Assembly (NCBI GenBank): GCA_947502305.1
Contig: CANMZA010000002.1
Location: 587,041-651,040 of the forward strand
DNA length: 64,000 nt
Direction: 5' to 3'
From: an uncultured Erythrobacter sp.
GTDB lineage: Bacteria > Pseudomonadota > Alphaproteobacteria > Sphingomonadales > Sphingomonadaceae
In this document: piece by piece, positions 38,291 to 47,747 of the stretch
Position numbering within the stretch: the first letter of the stretch is position 1
Layout: every line of letters begins with the position of its first letter
Position numbers and translations under genes: made by a program
The notes under the pieces: model-generated
The model's input: only the letters and a program-made list of their open reading frames with translations
Databases searched by the model: none
What the model was told of the DNA's origin: nothing

Positions 38291-38986
38291 TTACTGCGCG
38301 CGTGCGGCGTTCACATCGTCTTGACTGATGGGGATGATCTTGATCTCGACCCGGCGGTTCAGCGGCTCATCCACGCCGTCCGCGGTTTTCACCCGCAAAT
38401 AATCATAGCTCTCACCATAACCGCGTGTTTCCATCCGGCTGCGCGCAACGCCGCGCGCTGCGAGGTAATCTGCAACCGCCTGCGCGCGCTGTTCTGACAG
38501 TCGTTGGTTCAAGGCGTCCGAACCGGTTGTGTCGGTAAAGCCGTATACATCGATCAAGCTGTTGGGATAGTTGATCAGGCTGGTCGCGACCGAATTGAGC
38601 GAATCGCTAAAACCGGGATTGATGGCCGACGAACCACGCGCAAAGGTCACGCCGTCCGGCAAGCGAACGAGGATCGCGTCCTGATCGCCAATTTCCTCAA
38701 CGTCGACGCCGGTTCCTTGCAATTCTTCGTCAAGTTCGCGGATTTGGTCATCGAACTGCTTACCCGCGACCGCACCGACAGAGCCGCCGATACCAGCGCC
38801 AATAATCCGCGCGGTGTCGCCGCCAACAACGCCGCCAAGCAGATAGCCGAGCGTACCGCCCAAACCGGCGCCAATTGCTGTGCGTGATACTTTGCTTTCG
38901 CCGGTATTCGGGTCGGTCACACAGGCGCTGGTGCCCATCATGGCGAGCGCGGCTGTCGTCGAAAGTAGGATGCGTGATGTTTTCAT
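38291..38986 (-). CDS. OmpA-family outer-membrane lipoprotein with glycine-zipper
   Basis: The 231-residue protein has a lipobox GTSACVTD, a glycine-zipper segment (about 40-85, GAGLGGTLGYLLGGVVGG) and a C-terminal OmpA-like peptidoglycan-binding domain with DVYGFTDTTGSDALN, LSEQRAQAVADYL and NRRVEI. It resembles YiaD-type lipoproteins that tether the outer membrane to peptidoglycan. The ATG at 38986 has a GGAGG site and is preferred to the frame start at 38998. Confidence 0.9.
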   Translation of the reverse strand: MKTSRILLSTTAALAMMGTSACVTDPNTGESKVSRTAIGAGLGGTLGYLLGGVVGGDTARIIGAGIGGSVGAVAGKQFDDQIRELDEELQGTGVDVEEIGDQDAILVRLPDGVTFARGSSAINPGFSDSLNSVATSLINYPNSLIDVYGFTDTTGSDALNQRLSEQRAQAVADYLAARGVARSRMETRGYGESYDYLRVKTADGVDEPLNRRVEIKIIPISQDDVNAARAQ

Positions 38987-39220
38987 TTTTTCCTCCAATT
39001 GGAAATTGCTTACACTGAACCAAGCCGCATTGTCGCCTCAGGTTCCGAGATTGTAATCCGAAAACGCTATTGAGTGCGCGGCGTTTGCGCCGGGATGAAT
39101 GGCCGGTAAAAATGTGTAACGGCGTTGTTGGTGCTCTTTGAGGCTCCGCCCGCCGAATTCTAACGCGCCAGCCACACGTGATGGCTGGCAAGCGGCCCCA
39201 ATTGTGCTAGCGGATAGAGC

Positions 39221-40537
39221 GTGACACCGTTTCCTTGGACAGATCTGTTAATCATTGTTGGGCTGATTTTGCTCAATGGCGTTTTCGCCATGTCGGAACT
39301 CGCCATCGTCTCTGCCAAGACCGCGCGGTTGCAGGCAAAGAGTGATGAGGGTTCTGCCGGGGCGAAGGCCGCGTTGGCGCTGGCGGCGGAGCCGGGCAAA
39401 TTTCTCTCGACGGTCCAGATCGGGATCACTTTGATTGCGATCATCACCGGCGCCTATTCCGGCGCTAGCCTAGAAGGGCCGGTTGGCGAGAGGCTGGCAG
39501 CGATTGGCGTGCCGGATGAAAATTCCCGCCAAGTTGCCTTTGTCAGCGTCATCGCCTTGACCACTTATCTGAGCGTGGTTGTGGGGGAATTGGTGCCGAA
39601 ACAATTGGCGCTGCGCGCGGCGATCCCGATTTCTGTGTTGATGGCGCGCCCGATGGCGTTTTTGGCGGTGATTGGCGCGCCTTTGGTCTGGCTGCTGGAT
39701 ACGTCATCTGCGGTGATTATTCGCCTGTTTGGCATCCGGTCAAAAGGGCAAAGCAGCGTCACCGCAGAAGAACTGCAAATGATCTTTGCCGATGCAACGC
39801 AGTCTGGCGTGATTGAGGCGGAGCAGCACCAGATTTTGACGGGTGTTGTGCGCCTGGCGGAGCGGCCGGTGCGCGAAATGATGACCCCGCGTACGGAGCT
39901 CGATTGGATTGATGCCGATGCAGATATCGCTCAGATCAAACAATCGATCGATGACAGCCCGCATTCGCTCTTGCCCGTCGCCGATGGTTCGCCCGATTCG
40001 ATCCTTGGGATCATCAAAGTGCGCGAAGTGCTCGCCAATCTGGTCGCTGGCGAAGCGGTCTCGATCCGCGCGATGATGCATAAGGCAGAAGTGGTGCCCG
40101 ATCAGTTGGACGCGATGGATGCTTTGCGGGTGCTGCAATCGGCCGACACTGCGATGGCGGTTGTGCATGACGAATACGGCCATTTCGAAGGGATCGTGAC
40201 CCCTGTCGATTTGCTCACGGCTATCGCCGGAAACTTTGCGAGCGACAAAGATCAGGGCGACGCGCCGCAGATTATCGAATGCGAAGACGGCTCTTTGCTC
40301 GTCTCAGGCGCGCTATCGGCTGATGGCCTGGCTGACCGGTTGGGCCTCGATTATGGCGGCAGCCGGGAATTCGGCACAGCCGCGGGCTATGCTTTGTCGG
40401 TGATGAAGAAATTGCCGCTCGAAGGGGAAAGCTACACCGATCAAGGGTGGAGCTTTGAAATTGCCCAGATGGACAATCGCCGGATCGATAAGATTTTGGT
40501 CCGCAAGCTCGATGATGAACCCGCCGGATCAGAATAA
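39221..40537 (+). CDS. CNNM/CBS-domain transporter-like protein (CorC/HlyC family)
   Basis: The 438-residue protein starts with a CNNM (DUF21) membrane domain of three to four helices (about 7-170), then two CBS domains (about 215-335; MTPRTELDWIDAD and VHDEYGHFEGIVT) and a CorC_HlyC C-terminal domain (about 350-430). Relatives handle magnesium or cobalt ions; the old name haemolysin is misleading. The start is GTG at 39221, fitting the conserved hydrophobic N-terminus. Confidence 0.88.
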   Translation: MTPFPWTDLLIIVGLILLNGVFAMSELAIVSAKTARLQAKSDEGSAGAKAALALAAEPGKFLSTVQIGITLIAIITGAYSGASLEGPVGERLAAIGVPDENSRQVAFVSVIALTTYLSVVVGELVPKQLALRAAIPISVLMARPMAFLAVIGAPLVWLLDTSSAVIIRLFGIRSKGQSSVTAEELQMIFADATQSGVIEAEQHQILTGVVRLAERPVREMMTPRTELDWIDADADIAQIKQSIDDSPHSLLPVADGSPDSILGIIKVREVLANLVAGEAVSIRAMMHKAEVVPDQLDAMDALRVLQSADTAMAVVHDEYGHFEGIVTPVDLLTAIAGNFASDKDQGDAPQIIECEDGSLLVSGALSADGLADRLGLDYGGSREFGTAAGYALSVMKKLPLEGESYTDQGWSFEIAQMDNRRIDKILVRKLDDEPAGSE

Positions 40538-40539
40538 AC

Positions 40540-40950
40540 TCAACCCGGAATGAGTGTCTGCGCTGAGGCGCCGTCGCCTTCTGGGGCGGCAATGATATCG
40601 CGCGTCACGCTGCCTTTTGCGACAGTGTTGGTGCCCGGGTCGCCGACTTGTGATCGGATGCCGGGCGCGGCGCTGCCGGCGCGGTCAAGCGCGCTGGTTT
40701 CGATGTCGCTGCGGGGCGCTGGGCCGCCAAACAACGCTTCGAGAGCTTGCTCTGCCGCTGTCCCTTCGACCGGACGCGGTGCGCCGGGTGCAGGCGGGGT
40801 AAGCGAAAAGTCAGGCGGAACCACAAGCGGAGCCTGACGCTGAACCGCGAATTCATCGGGACGATCGCGGTTGAAAATGCCGCTGCCGCCGCAAGCGGCG
40901 AGCATGGCGCAACCAGCGCCGAGCAGGATTGCGGTTTTAACAGTACGCAT
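40540..40950 (-). CDS. DUF3035-like lipoprotein
   Basis: The 136-residue product has a lipoprotein signal ending in LAACGGS and a Pro-rich sequence with APLVVPPDFSLTPP, typical of the DUF3035 family of short alphaproteobacterial outer-membrane lipoproteins. Function is unknown. It follows lspA on the same strand with an overlap of the spacer, so lspA may process a lipoprotein made from the same mRNA. The ATG at 40950 is used; TTG at 40956 is an alternative. Confidence 0.75.
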   Translation of the reverse strand: MRTVKTAILLGAGCAMLAACGGSGIFNRDRPDEFAVQRQAPLVVPPDFSLTPPAPGAPRPVEGTAAEQALEALFGGPAPRSDIETSALDRAGSAAPGIRSQVGDPGTNTVAKGSVTRDIIAAPEGDGASAQTLIPG

Positions 40951-40952
40951 AT

Positions 40953-41492
40953 TCAATTCTCCGCAGGGACAGGATTTTCAGCATCCTTGTCCGAATTTGT
41001 ATCCTCATCGCGCACGAAGAAGCTCCGGGCAAGGATAATGACGACGCCAATGGTGATAGCCGCATCGGCGATGTTGAAAACGAGGAAGGGGCGGAACGTT
41101 CCGATATGCAGATCGGCATAGTCGACGACATAGCCCAGCATATAGCGATCGCGGATATTCCCAATCGCGCCGCCCAAAATCATCGCCAGACCCAAAATAT
41201 CGCCCAGTAATTTTTCTCGCAGCATCCAAATCAGCACCACGACCGCAATCGCGGCAGTCAGCCCAACCAACAGCCAACGCATTTCCATATTGGTCGCCTG
41301 AAGCATACCCAGCGAAATGCCGTAATTTTCGGTGTAAGTGAGGTCGAAAAACGGCAGCAATTCCATATTATCGCCCGGCCTGCTGATGCCCAGCGGCCCG
41401 GTCACATACCATTTCACGATCTGGTCAATCACCGCCAGAAACGCGGCAAAAACCAGCCCGATCACAGCGTTGCGCGTTAGATACTTACCCAT
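40953..41492 (-). CDS. lspA: lipoprotein signal peptidase (signal peptidase II)
   Basis: LspA cleaves prolipoprotein signal peptides at the inner membrane. Four hydrophobic segments and both catalytic Asp motifs (GYVVDYADLH and FNIADAAITIG) are present, along with GGAIGNIRDR. The ATG at 41492 overlaps the ileS stop (ATGA), the conserved ileS-lspA pairing. The C-terminal tail is Asp/Asn-rich. Confidence 0.95.
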   Translation of the reverse strand: MGKYLTRNAVIGLVFAAFLAVIDQIVKWYVTGPLGISRPGDNMELLPFFDLTYTENYGISLGMLQATNMEMRWLLVGLTAAIAVVVLIWMLREKLLGDILGLAMILGGAIGNIRDRYMLGYVVDYADLHIGTFRPFLVFNIADAAITIGVVIILARSFFVRDEDTNSDKDAENPVPAEN

Positions 41493-44455
41493 CAAGCCGC
41501 GTCCATTTCGCCGACCACATCATCGCAGCGCCCGCACAGCGCGCCGTCTTCGGACACGTCGGGCAGCAAACGCCAACAGCGCCCGCATTTGTGGTCAGTG
41601 GATTTTGAAGCAATCACATCGTCCCCTTGGGTCCGCGTGACTGTCCCGGTGATGAACAATTCGGCCAGTTGTGCATCGCTGACGCCTTCTGGCACCGCAT
41701 TTGCTGGCACTTGGACGGCGGCTTCGTTGCTGGAACGGATGACTTTTTCGCGGCGCAGCGGCTCAATCGCTTCGGTCACGCGTTCGCGCAAGGCGCGCAG
41801 TGCACCCCATTTCGCGCCGTCGGCTGGCACGGCTGGCACGCTGGGCCATTCGAGCAAGTGGACGCTGCCGGATTTGCCGTCTTCATCGGGCTGACCGTCT
41901 TCGGGATAGCGGGTGAGCCACACTTCTTCTGCGGTGAAAACCAGCACCGGCGCGGCATAGCGGACCAGAGCATGGAATAGCAGATCGAGCACAGTACGAT
42001 AGGCGTTGCGCGCGGTGCTGTCTTCGCCATCGCAATAGAGCGTGTCTTTGCGAATATCGAAGAAGAATGCGCTCAAATCTTCATTGCAGAAATCGACCAG
42101 CAGGCGGGTATAGGTGTTGAAATCATATTCGGTCGCGGCCTTGCGCAGTTTTCCGTCGAGCTCGCTGAGCAAGGACAGGACGTAGATTTCAAGTTCAGGA
42201 ATTTCGCCCGCATCCGACGTATCGCCGATGAAGCCATCAAGCGCGCCCAGCAAATAGCGGAACGTGTTGCGCAGACGCCGATATTGATCGCCGACGCCTT
42301 TCAGGATTTCATCGCCAATCCGGTGGTCTTCGGTGAAATCAACGCTCAGCGCCCAAAGCCGGATAATGTCTGCCCCGGTTTGCTCCATGATTTTAAGCGG
42401 GCTGATCGTGTTGCCGAGCGATTTCGACATTTTCTTGCCCTTGGCGTCCATGGTGAAACCGTGGGTGAGCACCTGATCATAAGGCGCGCGGCCGCGTGTT
42501 GCGCATGATTGCAACAACGAGGATTGGAACCAACCGCGATGTTGATCCGACCCTTCGAGGTAAAGGTTGGCGGGCCATTGCAGATCAGGCCAGCGGCCCG
42601 ATTCCAGCACGAATGCATGGGTGCAGCCCGAATCGAACCAGACATCGAGGATGTCCATCACCATCTCGTAATCGTCGGCATTGTGGTCGCGGCCGAGGAA
42701 TTCAGCCTTACGCGATTCCTCCCAAGCATCGACGCCTTCTTCCGCGATGGCGGCGATGATGCGGGCGTTGACTTTGGGGTCTTGCAAATAGGTGCTGTCT
42801 GGCCGGACGAAGAGCGTGATCGGCACACCCCAAGCGCGCTGACGCGAAAGCACCCAATCGGGGCGGGTTCCGACCATTGAGCCGAGGCGGTTTTCCCCTT
42901 TTGCAGGGATGAATTCGGCCCGGTCAATCTCGGACATTGCGCGGCTGCGCAGCGTGCCGCCGCCCTCTAGGTCTTTGTCCATCGGCACGAACCATTGCGG
43001 GGTGCAGCGATAGATGACCTTGGCTTTGGAGCGCCATGAGTGCGGGTAGGAATGCGCGTAATCAGCAGAAGCGGAAAGCAAAGCGCCCGCTTCGCGCAGA
43101 TCGTTGCAGATCGGACCATCGGGCGCGTTAAACGGTTTGTTGATGACCGCGCGGCGGCGCGCCTTGCCATCCGCATCCACATCATCCGCACCCAGCCACG
43201 ACCAATCATCGCGGTAACGGCCATCATCCATGACGGCGAAAACGGGGTTGATGCCGTTCGCTTTGCAGAGGTCGAAATCATCCTCGCCGTGATCGGGCGA
43301 CATGTGGACCAGGCCGGTGCCGCTCTCGGTGGTGACGAAATCGCCTTCGAGGAACGGGCGGGGCTTGGTGTAGAATTCGTCGTCAGGGAAGCGGTCCGCC
43401 ATTGGGTGTTTGGCGATTGTTCCGGCTAGGTCGGAGCCTTTGAAGCGAGCTTTTGTGACCAGCGTGACTGACCGATCTGCCCCATCTTCTGCAGTTCCGG
43501 AAGCATCTGAAAGGCGTCTCCCAACCGCTTCGCGTAAGTCAGACGCAACAAGAAGGTTCTTTGTCGTCAGGTCTGCGAGTGGATGATCCTTAAGCGCATT
43601 CTGCAAGCTCGCATCAGATGAGGCTGTGGCTCCAATGATCAATTCACATAGAGAGTACTCAACATCCGCCCCATAGGCCAAAGCCTGATTGACCGGGATC
43701 GTCCACGGAGTCGTCGTCCAGATCACCGCATGAGCGCCGACCAATTCCGGCACATTCGGGCTCTCAGTAATCTCAAACGCCACATCAATCTGCGGGCTAT
43801 CCGTCAGGTCCTCATATTCAACCTCAGCCTCAGCCAACGCGGTCTTTTCAACCGGCGACCACATCACCGGCTTTGACCCGCGGTACAGGTTCCCTGCTTC
43901 GGCGAATTTCAGCAGCTCGGCGACAATTGTCCCCTCTGCCTGCGCATCCATCGTCAGATATGGATTGTCCCAATCGCCCAGGATTCCCAGCCGTTTCAGC
44001 TGCTCACGCTGGGTATCGACCCATTTTTGCGCATAGGCGCGGCATTCGGCGCGGAATTCTTTGGCCGGAACCTCGTCTTTGTTGAGCTTTTTCTTGCGAT
44101 ATTGCTCTTCGACTTTCCATTCGATCGGCAGGCCGTGGCAATCCCAGCCGGGCACATAGGGCGCGTCTTTGCCCATCAGGTTCTGCGTGCGGCACACCAT
44201 GTCTTTGAGGATATGGTTCAGCGCATGGCCGATATGCATATCGCCATTCGCATAAGGGGGGCCGTCATGCAGGATGAATTTCTCGCGGCCCTCGCGCTCT
44301 TCGCGCAAACGCGCATAGAGATCAATTTCGCGCCAACGCGCCTCAATGCCCGGTTCCTTCTGCGGAAGGCCGGCTTTCATAGGAAACGCAGTCTTCGGCA
44401 GGAAGACGGTGTCTTTTAGGTCGCGCGTGCTGGCGCTCTGATTACTGTCAGACAT
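41492..44455 (-). CDS. ileS: isoleucyl-tRNA synthetase
   Basis: This class I synthetase has the HIGH motif as MHIGHALN near residue 70, KMSKS near residue 675, the CP1 editing domain with GTGLVHMSPDHGEDDF, an anticodon-binding domain, and a C-terminal zinc finger with CGRC and CGRC pairs. The start at 44455 gives 987 residues. Within the editing domain, about 43430-43680, there is a Ser/Ala/Asp-rich stretch that looks longer than in relatives and uses less GC-biased codons than the rest of the gene. Confidence 0.97.
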   Translation of the reverse strand: MSDSNQSASTRDLKDTVFLPKTAFPMKAGLPQKEPGIEARWREIDLYARLREEREGREKFILHDGPPYANGDMHIGHALNHILKDMVCRTQNLMGKDAPYVPGWDCHGLPIEWKVEEQYRKKKLNKDEVPAKEFRAECRAYAQKWVDTQREQLKRLGILGDWDNPYLTMDAQAEGTIVAELLKFAEAGNLYRGSKPVMWSPVEKTALAEAEVEYEDLTDSPQIDVAFEITESPNVPELVGAHAVIWTTTPWTIPVNQALAYGADVEYSLCELIIGATASSDASLQNALKDHPLADLTTKNLLVASDLREAVGRRLSDASGTAEDGADRSVTLVTKARFKGSDLAGTIAKHPMADRFPDDEFYTKPRPFLEGDFVTTESGTGLVHMSPDHGEDDFDLCKANGINPVFAVMDDGRYRDDWSWLGADDVDADGKARRRAVINKPFNAPDGPICNDLREAGALLSASADYAHSYPHSWRSKAKVIYRCTPQWFVPMDKDLEGGGTLRSRAMSEIDRAEFIPAKGENRLGSMVGTRPDWVLSRQRAWGVPITLFVRPDSTYLQDPKVNARIIAAIAEEGVDAWEESRKAEFLGRDHNADDYEMVMDILDVWFDSGCTHAFVLESGRWPDLQWPANLYLEGSDQHRGWFQSSLLQSCATRGRAPYDQVLTHGFTMDAKGKKMSKSLGNTISPLKIMEQTGADIIRLWALSVDFTEDHRIGDEILKGVGDQYRRLRNTFRYLLGALDGFIGDTSDAGEIPELEIYVLSLLSELDGKLRKAATEYDFNTYTRLLVDFCNEDLSAFFFDIRKDTLYCDGEDSTARNAYRTVLDLLFHALVRYAAPVLVFTAEEVWLTRYPEDGQPDEDGKSGSVHLLEWPSVPAVPADGAKWGALRALRERVTEAIEPLRREKVIRSSNEAAVQVPANAVPEGVSDAQLAELFITGTVTRTQGDDVIASKSTDHKCGRCWRLLPDVSEDGALCGRCDDVVGEMDAA

Positions 44456-44506
44456 AGCGCGCCGCGTTAGGGCATTCGCGCCCAGCAATAAACCCTCAAT
44501 ACACGC

Positions 44507-45592
44507 TCATTGTGCCGCGCGGCGGCGATCCAAATCGGCTTCGACGGCGTCGATCTCTTCCTGAGTGCGATTGTCATAGCGCTGGACGAGAGCAGGCAGG
44601 GTCGCAAAGGCGTTGTCCGTCCAGATATATCCGTTGAAAGAGCTTGGAATTTCAGTGAGTTGTTCGGGCAGGGTAATGCCGATAACCTCATCCTGATTGG
44701 CGGTGCCGGGCCCCTCAATCAAAATCTTTGTGCCTGCCGATTGCATCCGCGCGATCAACCTTTTGGGCCAGCCCCATAAGAGCGTCTGATCATCCAGCGT
44801 GATCAGCATCGTTTTCCCGGCGCAGCTTTCCGGCACGATGCCGGTCCAGCCGACCCGAGTATAATCGGCGGTGCAGCGCCGGGCCTCTTGCGCGGTGAAG
44901 GCCCAGATATCGGGATAGATTTGCCGAATTCGCGCAATTTGCGCGGCGCTGCCGTAAAATGCGTCGCCCTTATCCACCGGGTCGCGGCCCACCGCCTCAA
45001 ACGCAGCGGCGATTGCATTGGCCAGTTCTAGATCTTCCCCGCTGAGGTGGATCATCAAGCGCGCTTGACGAGGGATGGCGCGGGCGATGTCGATGAGGGT
45101 GGGGATCGCGGCGCCCTTCCCGCGATAGGGGTAATCGCGTTCCTGCGACAATGGATCGCGGGTGAAATATCCATATCCGGCATCAAGTGCCTGCAACCGT
45201 GCCACAGAAGAATCGCCGACCGACCCGTCTCCATCGGTGATGCAATCGAGCAAGTTTTGCGAAAACAGAACAACCTCGCCATCGGCGGTCAATTGCGGGT
45301 CGACTTCGATCAGCCACCCTCCCATCCGGTCGGCGCGCAAAATGCTATCGCGTGTGTTGGCCAGATGCCGGCTCGTGGGCGCGAAGATTTCGGCCAAACC
45401 GCAATTTTGCGTTTCGGGCAAATCAATCGGCGACAGTTCTGGCGGCGGGGTGAATTGCGGCCCGATGGCGCGATGCGCGATTTGTTTGGGCGCGCCTGCT
45501 GGGTTGGGCGCAAGCCAGCTAGCATTGGTGACAGACAAGATGAGCACCGCCAGCGCAAAGGCCAATCCGCCCCAATAGGCAAAGCGTTTCAT
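44507..45592 (-). CDS. divergent glycerophosphodiester phosphodiesterase-like protein
   Basis: The 361-residue protein has an N-terminal membrane anchor or signal (about 5-24) and a TIM-barrel pattern like GDPD enzymes: AHRAIG, then ANTRDSI where PENT is usual, WLIEVDPQLTADGEVVLF and LQALDAGYGYF. The HD dipeptide that normally follows the second strand is replaced by SQ, and the usual later Glu/Lys strand is altered. It may be a non-catalytic or changed-specificity member. The start overlaps the ribF stop (ATGA). Confidence 0.65.
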   Translation of the reverse strand: MKRFAYWGGLAFALAVLILSVTNASWLAPNPAGAPKQIAHRAIGPQFTPPPELSPIDLPETQNCGLAEIFAPTSRHLANTRDSILRADRMGGWLIEVDPQLTADGEVVLFSQNLLDCITDGDGSVGDSSVARLQALDAGYGYFTRDPLSQERDYPYRGKGAAIPTLIDIARAIPRQARLMIHLSGEDLELANAIAAAFEAVGRDPVDKGDAFYGSAAQIARIRQIYPDIWAFTAQEARRCTADYTRVGWTGIVPESCAGKTMLITLDDQTLLWGWPKRLIARMQSAGTKILIEGPGTANQDEVIGITLPEQLTEIPSSFNGYIWTDNAFATLPALVQRYDNRTQEEIDAVEADLDRRRAAQ

Positions 45593-46515
45593 CCGAGCAG
45601 CTCGCGCGCTTTGGCGCAGTCTTTCTCCATCTGTTCCATTAACGCCTCAAGACTGTCGAATTTTGCCTCCCCGCGCAGGAAATGATGGAAGGCAACCTCG
45701 ATCTCTTGCCCATACAAATCGCCAGAAAAATCGAAGAAATACGGCTCCAGCAGTTCTTTCGGCGGCTCAAATTGCGGGCGGATGCCGATATTGGCTGCGC
45801 CTTTAAGCTCTTCGCCCGTGGCGAGCACTTTGCCGGTCACAGCATAAATGCCGTATTTGGGGCGCAGATAGGTATCGACCGAAAGATTGGCCGTCGGATA
45901 GCCGATAGTGCGCCCGCGCTTATCGCCATGTTCGACGATCCCGCGAATCGCAAAGGGGCGCGATAGCAAGTCGGCGGCAAGCTGAGGATCGCCGTCTCTT
46001 AGCGCTTCGCGGATGCGGCTGGAGGAGATGACGGCATCTGCGCCTTTCACCGCGTCCACCACGCGCGATTGCAGGCCCAATTGCGCGCCAAACCCGCGCA
46101 GCAAATCGGTGTTGCCCTTTGCCCCTTTGCCAAAGGTGAAATCTGCGCCTGTCACCACGCCGTGCGCGCCAAAACGTTCAATCAAAATCTTGGAGATAAA
46201 ATCTTCGGCGCTGGTTCCGGCAAGTTCGCCGTCGAAATGGAACACCAGCATCGCGGTTGCTCCGGCGGCAAGATACAATTCTTGGCGTTGTTCCAGAGTG
46301 GTAAGGCGAAAGGGCGCGACGTCAGGTTTGAAAAACCGCACGGGATGCGGATCGAAAGTCGCGATGATCGAAGGGCGGCCCTCTGCATGCGCCCAATTGA
46401 TCGCTTCGCCAGCCACCTTTTGATGGCCGCGGTGAAAACCGTCGAAATTCCCAAGCGCAATAACTGCGCCGCGTAGGGCGTCGGTCACAGTTTCGCGGTG
46501 ATCAAGCCAACGCAT
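45589..46515 (-). CDS. ribF: bifunctional riboflavin kinase/FAD synthetase
   Basis: RibF converts riboflavin to FMN and FAD. The N-terminal nucleotidyltransferase domain has ALGNFDGFHRGHQ near residue 20, and the C-terminal flavokinase domain has GRTIGYPTANL near residue 200. Length is 308, normal. It overlaps the dipeptidase stop by one base and the next gene by four. Upstream of ileS-lspA, the order ribF-x-ileS-lspA resembles the widely conserved ribF-ileS-lspA string with one inserted gene. Confidence 0.96.
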   Translation of the reverse strand: MRWLDHRETVTDALRGAVIALGNFDGFHRGHQKVAGEAINWAHAEGRPSIIATFDPHPVRFFKPDVAPFRLTTLEQRQELYLAAGATAMLVFHFDGELAGTSAEDFISKILIERFGAHGVVTGADFTFGKGAKGNTDLLRGFGAQLGLQSRVVDAVKGADAVISSSRIREALRDGDPQLAADLLSRPFAIRGIVEHGDKRGRTIGYPTANLSVDTYLRPKYGIYAVTGKVLATGEELKGAANIGIRPQFEPPKELLEPYFFDFSGDLYGQEIEVAFHHFLRGEAKFDSLEALMEQMEKDCAKARELLG

Positions 46516-47747
46516 TAGGAATTCTCGCTTTCGGCTGGATCGCTTTCGAGACTGGGGTTCTCAGAAGGGGCGGGCACGTCACCGAGCGGGATTAGCCCTT
46601 CACGAATCACGCGGATTGCATTGCCGCCCATCACCGCGCGGATTTCCTCTTCGCTAAAGCCCGCATCCATCAAGGCCTGCGTCACATGGACCAATCCCGA
46701 TGTGTCGAACCGTACCAACACCGTCCCGTCAAAATCACTGCCCAGCGCGACATGGTCCACGCCGACCAAATCGCGCACATGGGCCATCGCACTCACAATG
46801 GCCTCTGGCGATGTGCTGCACACCGCGCCTTCCCAATAGCCAATGCCGATGATGCCGCCGGTCGCGGCGACGCGGCGGATGTGATCATCGCTAAGGTTGC
46901 GATTCACATCGCATGTCGCCTGAACGCCGCCGTGGCTGGAGACGACTGGGCGGCGCGCCATGGCCAAAATATCGTCCACACATTCGCGGCTGCAATGGGC
47001 GATATCGACGATCATGCCCATCTCTTCCATCTGCCGAACGGCCTCGCGGCCCATATCGGTCAAACCGCCCTTTTGCTCGCCATGCATCGACCCGGCCAGC
47101 GCATTGTCGAAGAAATGGGTGAGGCCCGCCATGCGCAGCCCCGCATCATAGAGCACGCCAAGATTGCTCAAATCGCCTTCGAGATTGTGCAAGCCCTCGG
47201 CGCTGAACAAGGCGCCAACGGGGCCAGCGCCGTCCGCACGCGCGGCCAGCAATCCATCAACATCTCCTGCGCCGCGCACCGCGACAATCTTGCCGTTTGA
47301 TCCGGCCACGGCCTCATCCAGCTTTTGCGCATGATAGCGTGAACGTTCGAGCAGCGAGGTCCAAGTGCGCAGCGGCTGAAGCTGGCCCACGACCAGTGAC
47401 GTGACATTGTCGCCATCCGCGCTGTTATTGTCATAATTCTGATTGGTCGGCGTTTTCGTGACGCTGGAGAAGACCTGCAAAGCCACATTGCCATCACGCA
47501 AACGGGGCAAATCCATGTGGCCGTAATCGTGCCGTTCCAACACGTCGCGTTTCCACAGCAGCGAATCGGAATGCAGATCGACGATGGTCAACGTCTGATG
47601 CAGCGCAAGCGCTTCTTGTGTGATCTCAGGCAAGGTTTCACCGCTCACCCGGTTCATATCCCGGTCCACGATAGCAGGCGCGAAGGCGAAAAACGCAGCC
47701 GCGCCGATGACGATCAAAGCAAGCAAGCCGAGGAAGAGTTTACGCAT
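46515..47747 (-). CDS. membrane dipeptidase (M19 family, renal dipeptidase-like)
   Basis: The 410-residue zinc peptidase has an N-terminal membrane anchor (about 4-24). Metal ligands are visible: DLHSD (about 58-62), SAEGLH with the bridging Glu, DIAHCS and SSHGG, plus LGSDFDG. It would cleave dipeptides, perhaps including D-amino acid products, at the periplasmic face. It is coupled to folA upstream and ribF downstream by overlapping stops and starts. Confidence 0.93.
   Translation of the reverse strand: MRKLFLGLLALIVIGAAAFFAFAPAIVDRDMNRVSGETLPEITQEALALHQTLTIVDLHSDSLLWKRDVLERHDYGHMDLPRLRDGNVALQVFSSVTKTPTNQNYDNNSADGDNVTSLVVGQLQPLRTWTSLLERSRYHAQKLDEAVAGSNGKIVAVRGAGDVDGLLAARADGAGPVGALFSAEGLHNLEGDLSNLGVLYDAGLRMAGLTHFFDNALAGSMHGEQKGGLTDMGREAVRQMEEMGMIVDIAHCSRECVDDILAMARRPVVSSHGGVQATCDVNRNLSDDHIRRVAATGGIIGIGYWEGAVCSTSPEAIVSAMAHVRDLVGVDHVALGSDFDGTVLVRFDTSGLVHVTQALMDAGFSEEEIRAVMGGNAIRVIREGLIPLGDVPAPSENPSLESDPAESENS

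Noticed and set aside
38987..39060. GGAAC followed by GGTT upstream of the OmpA-like lipoprotein, resembling an EcfG stress promoter
   Set aside because: The spacing and the CGTT half do not match the usual GGAAC-N16/17-CGTT pattern.
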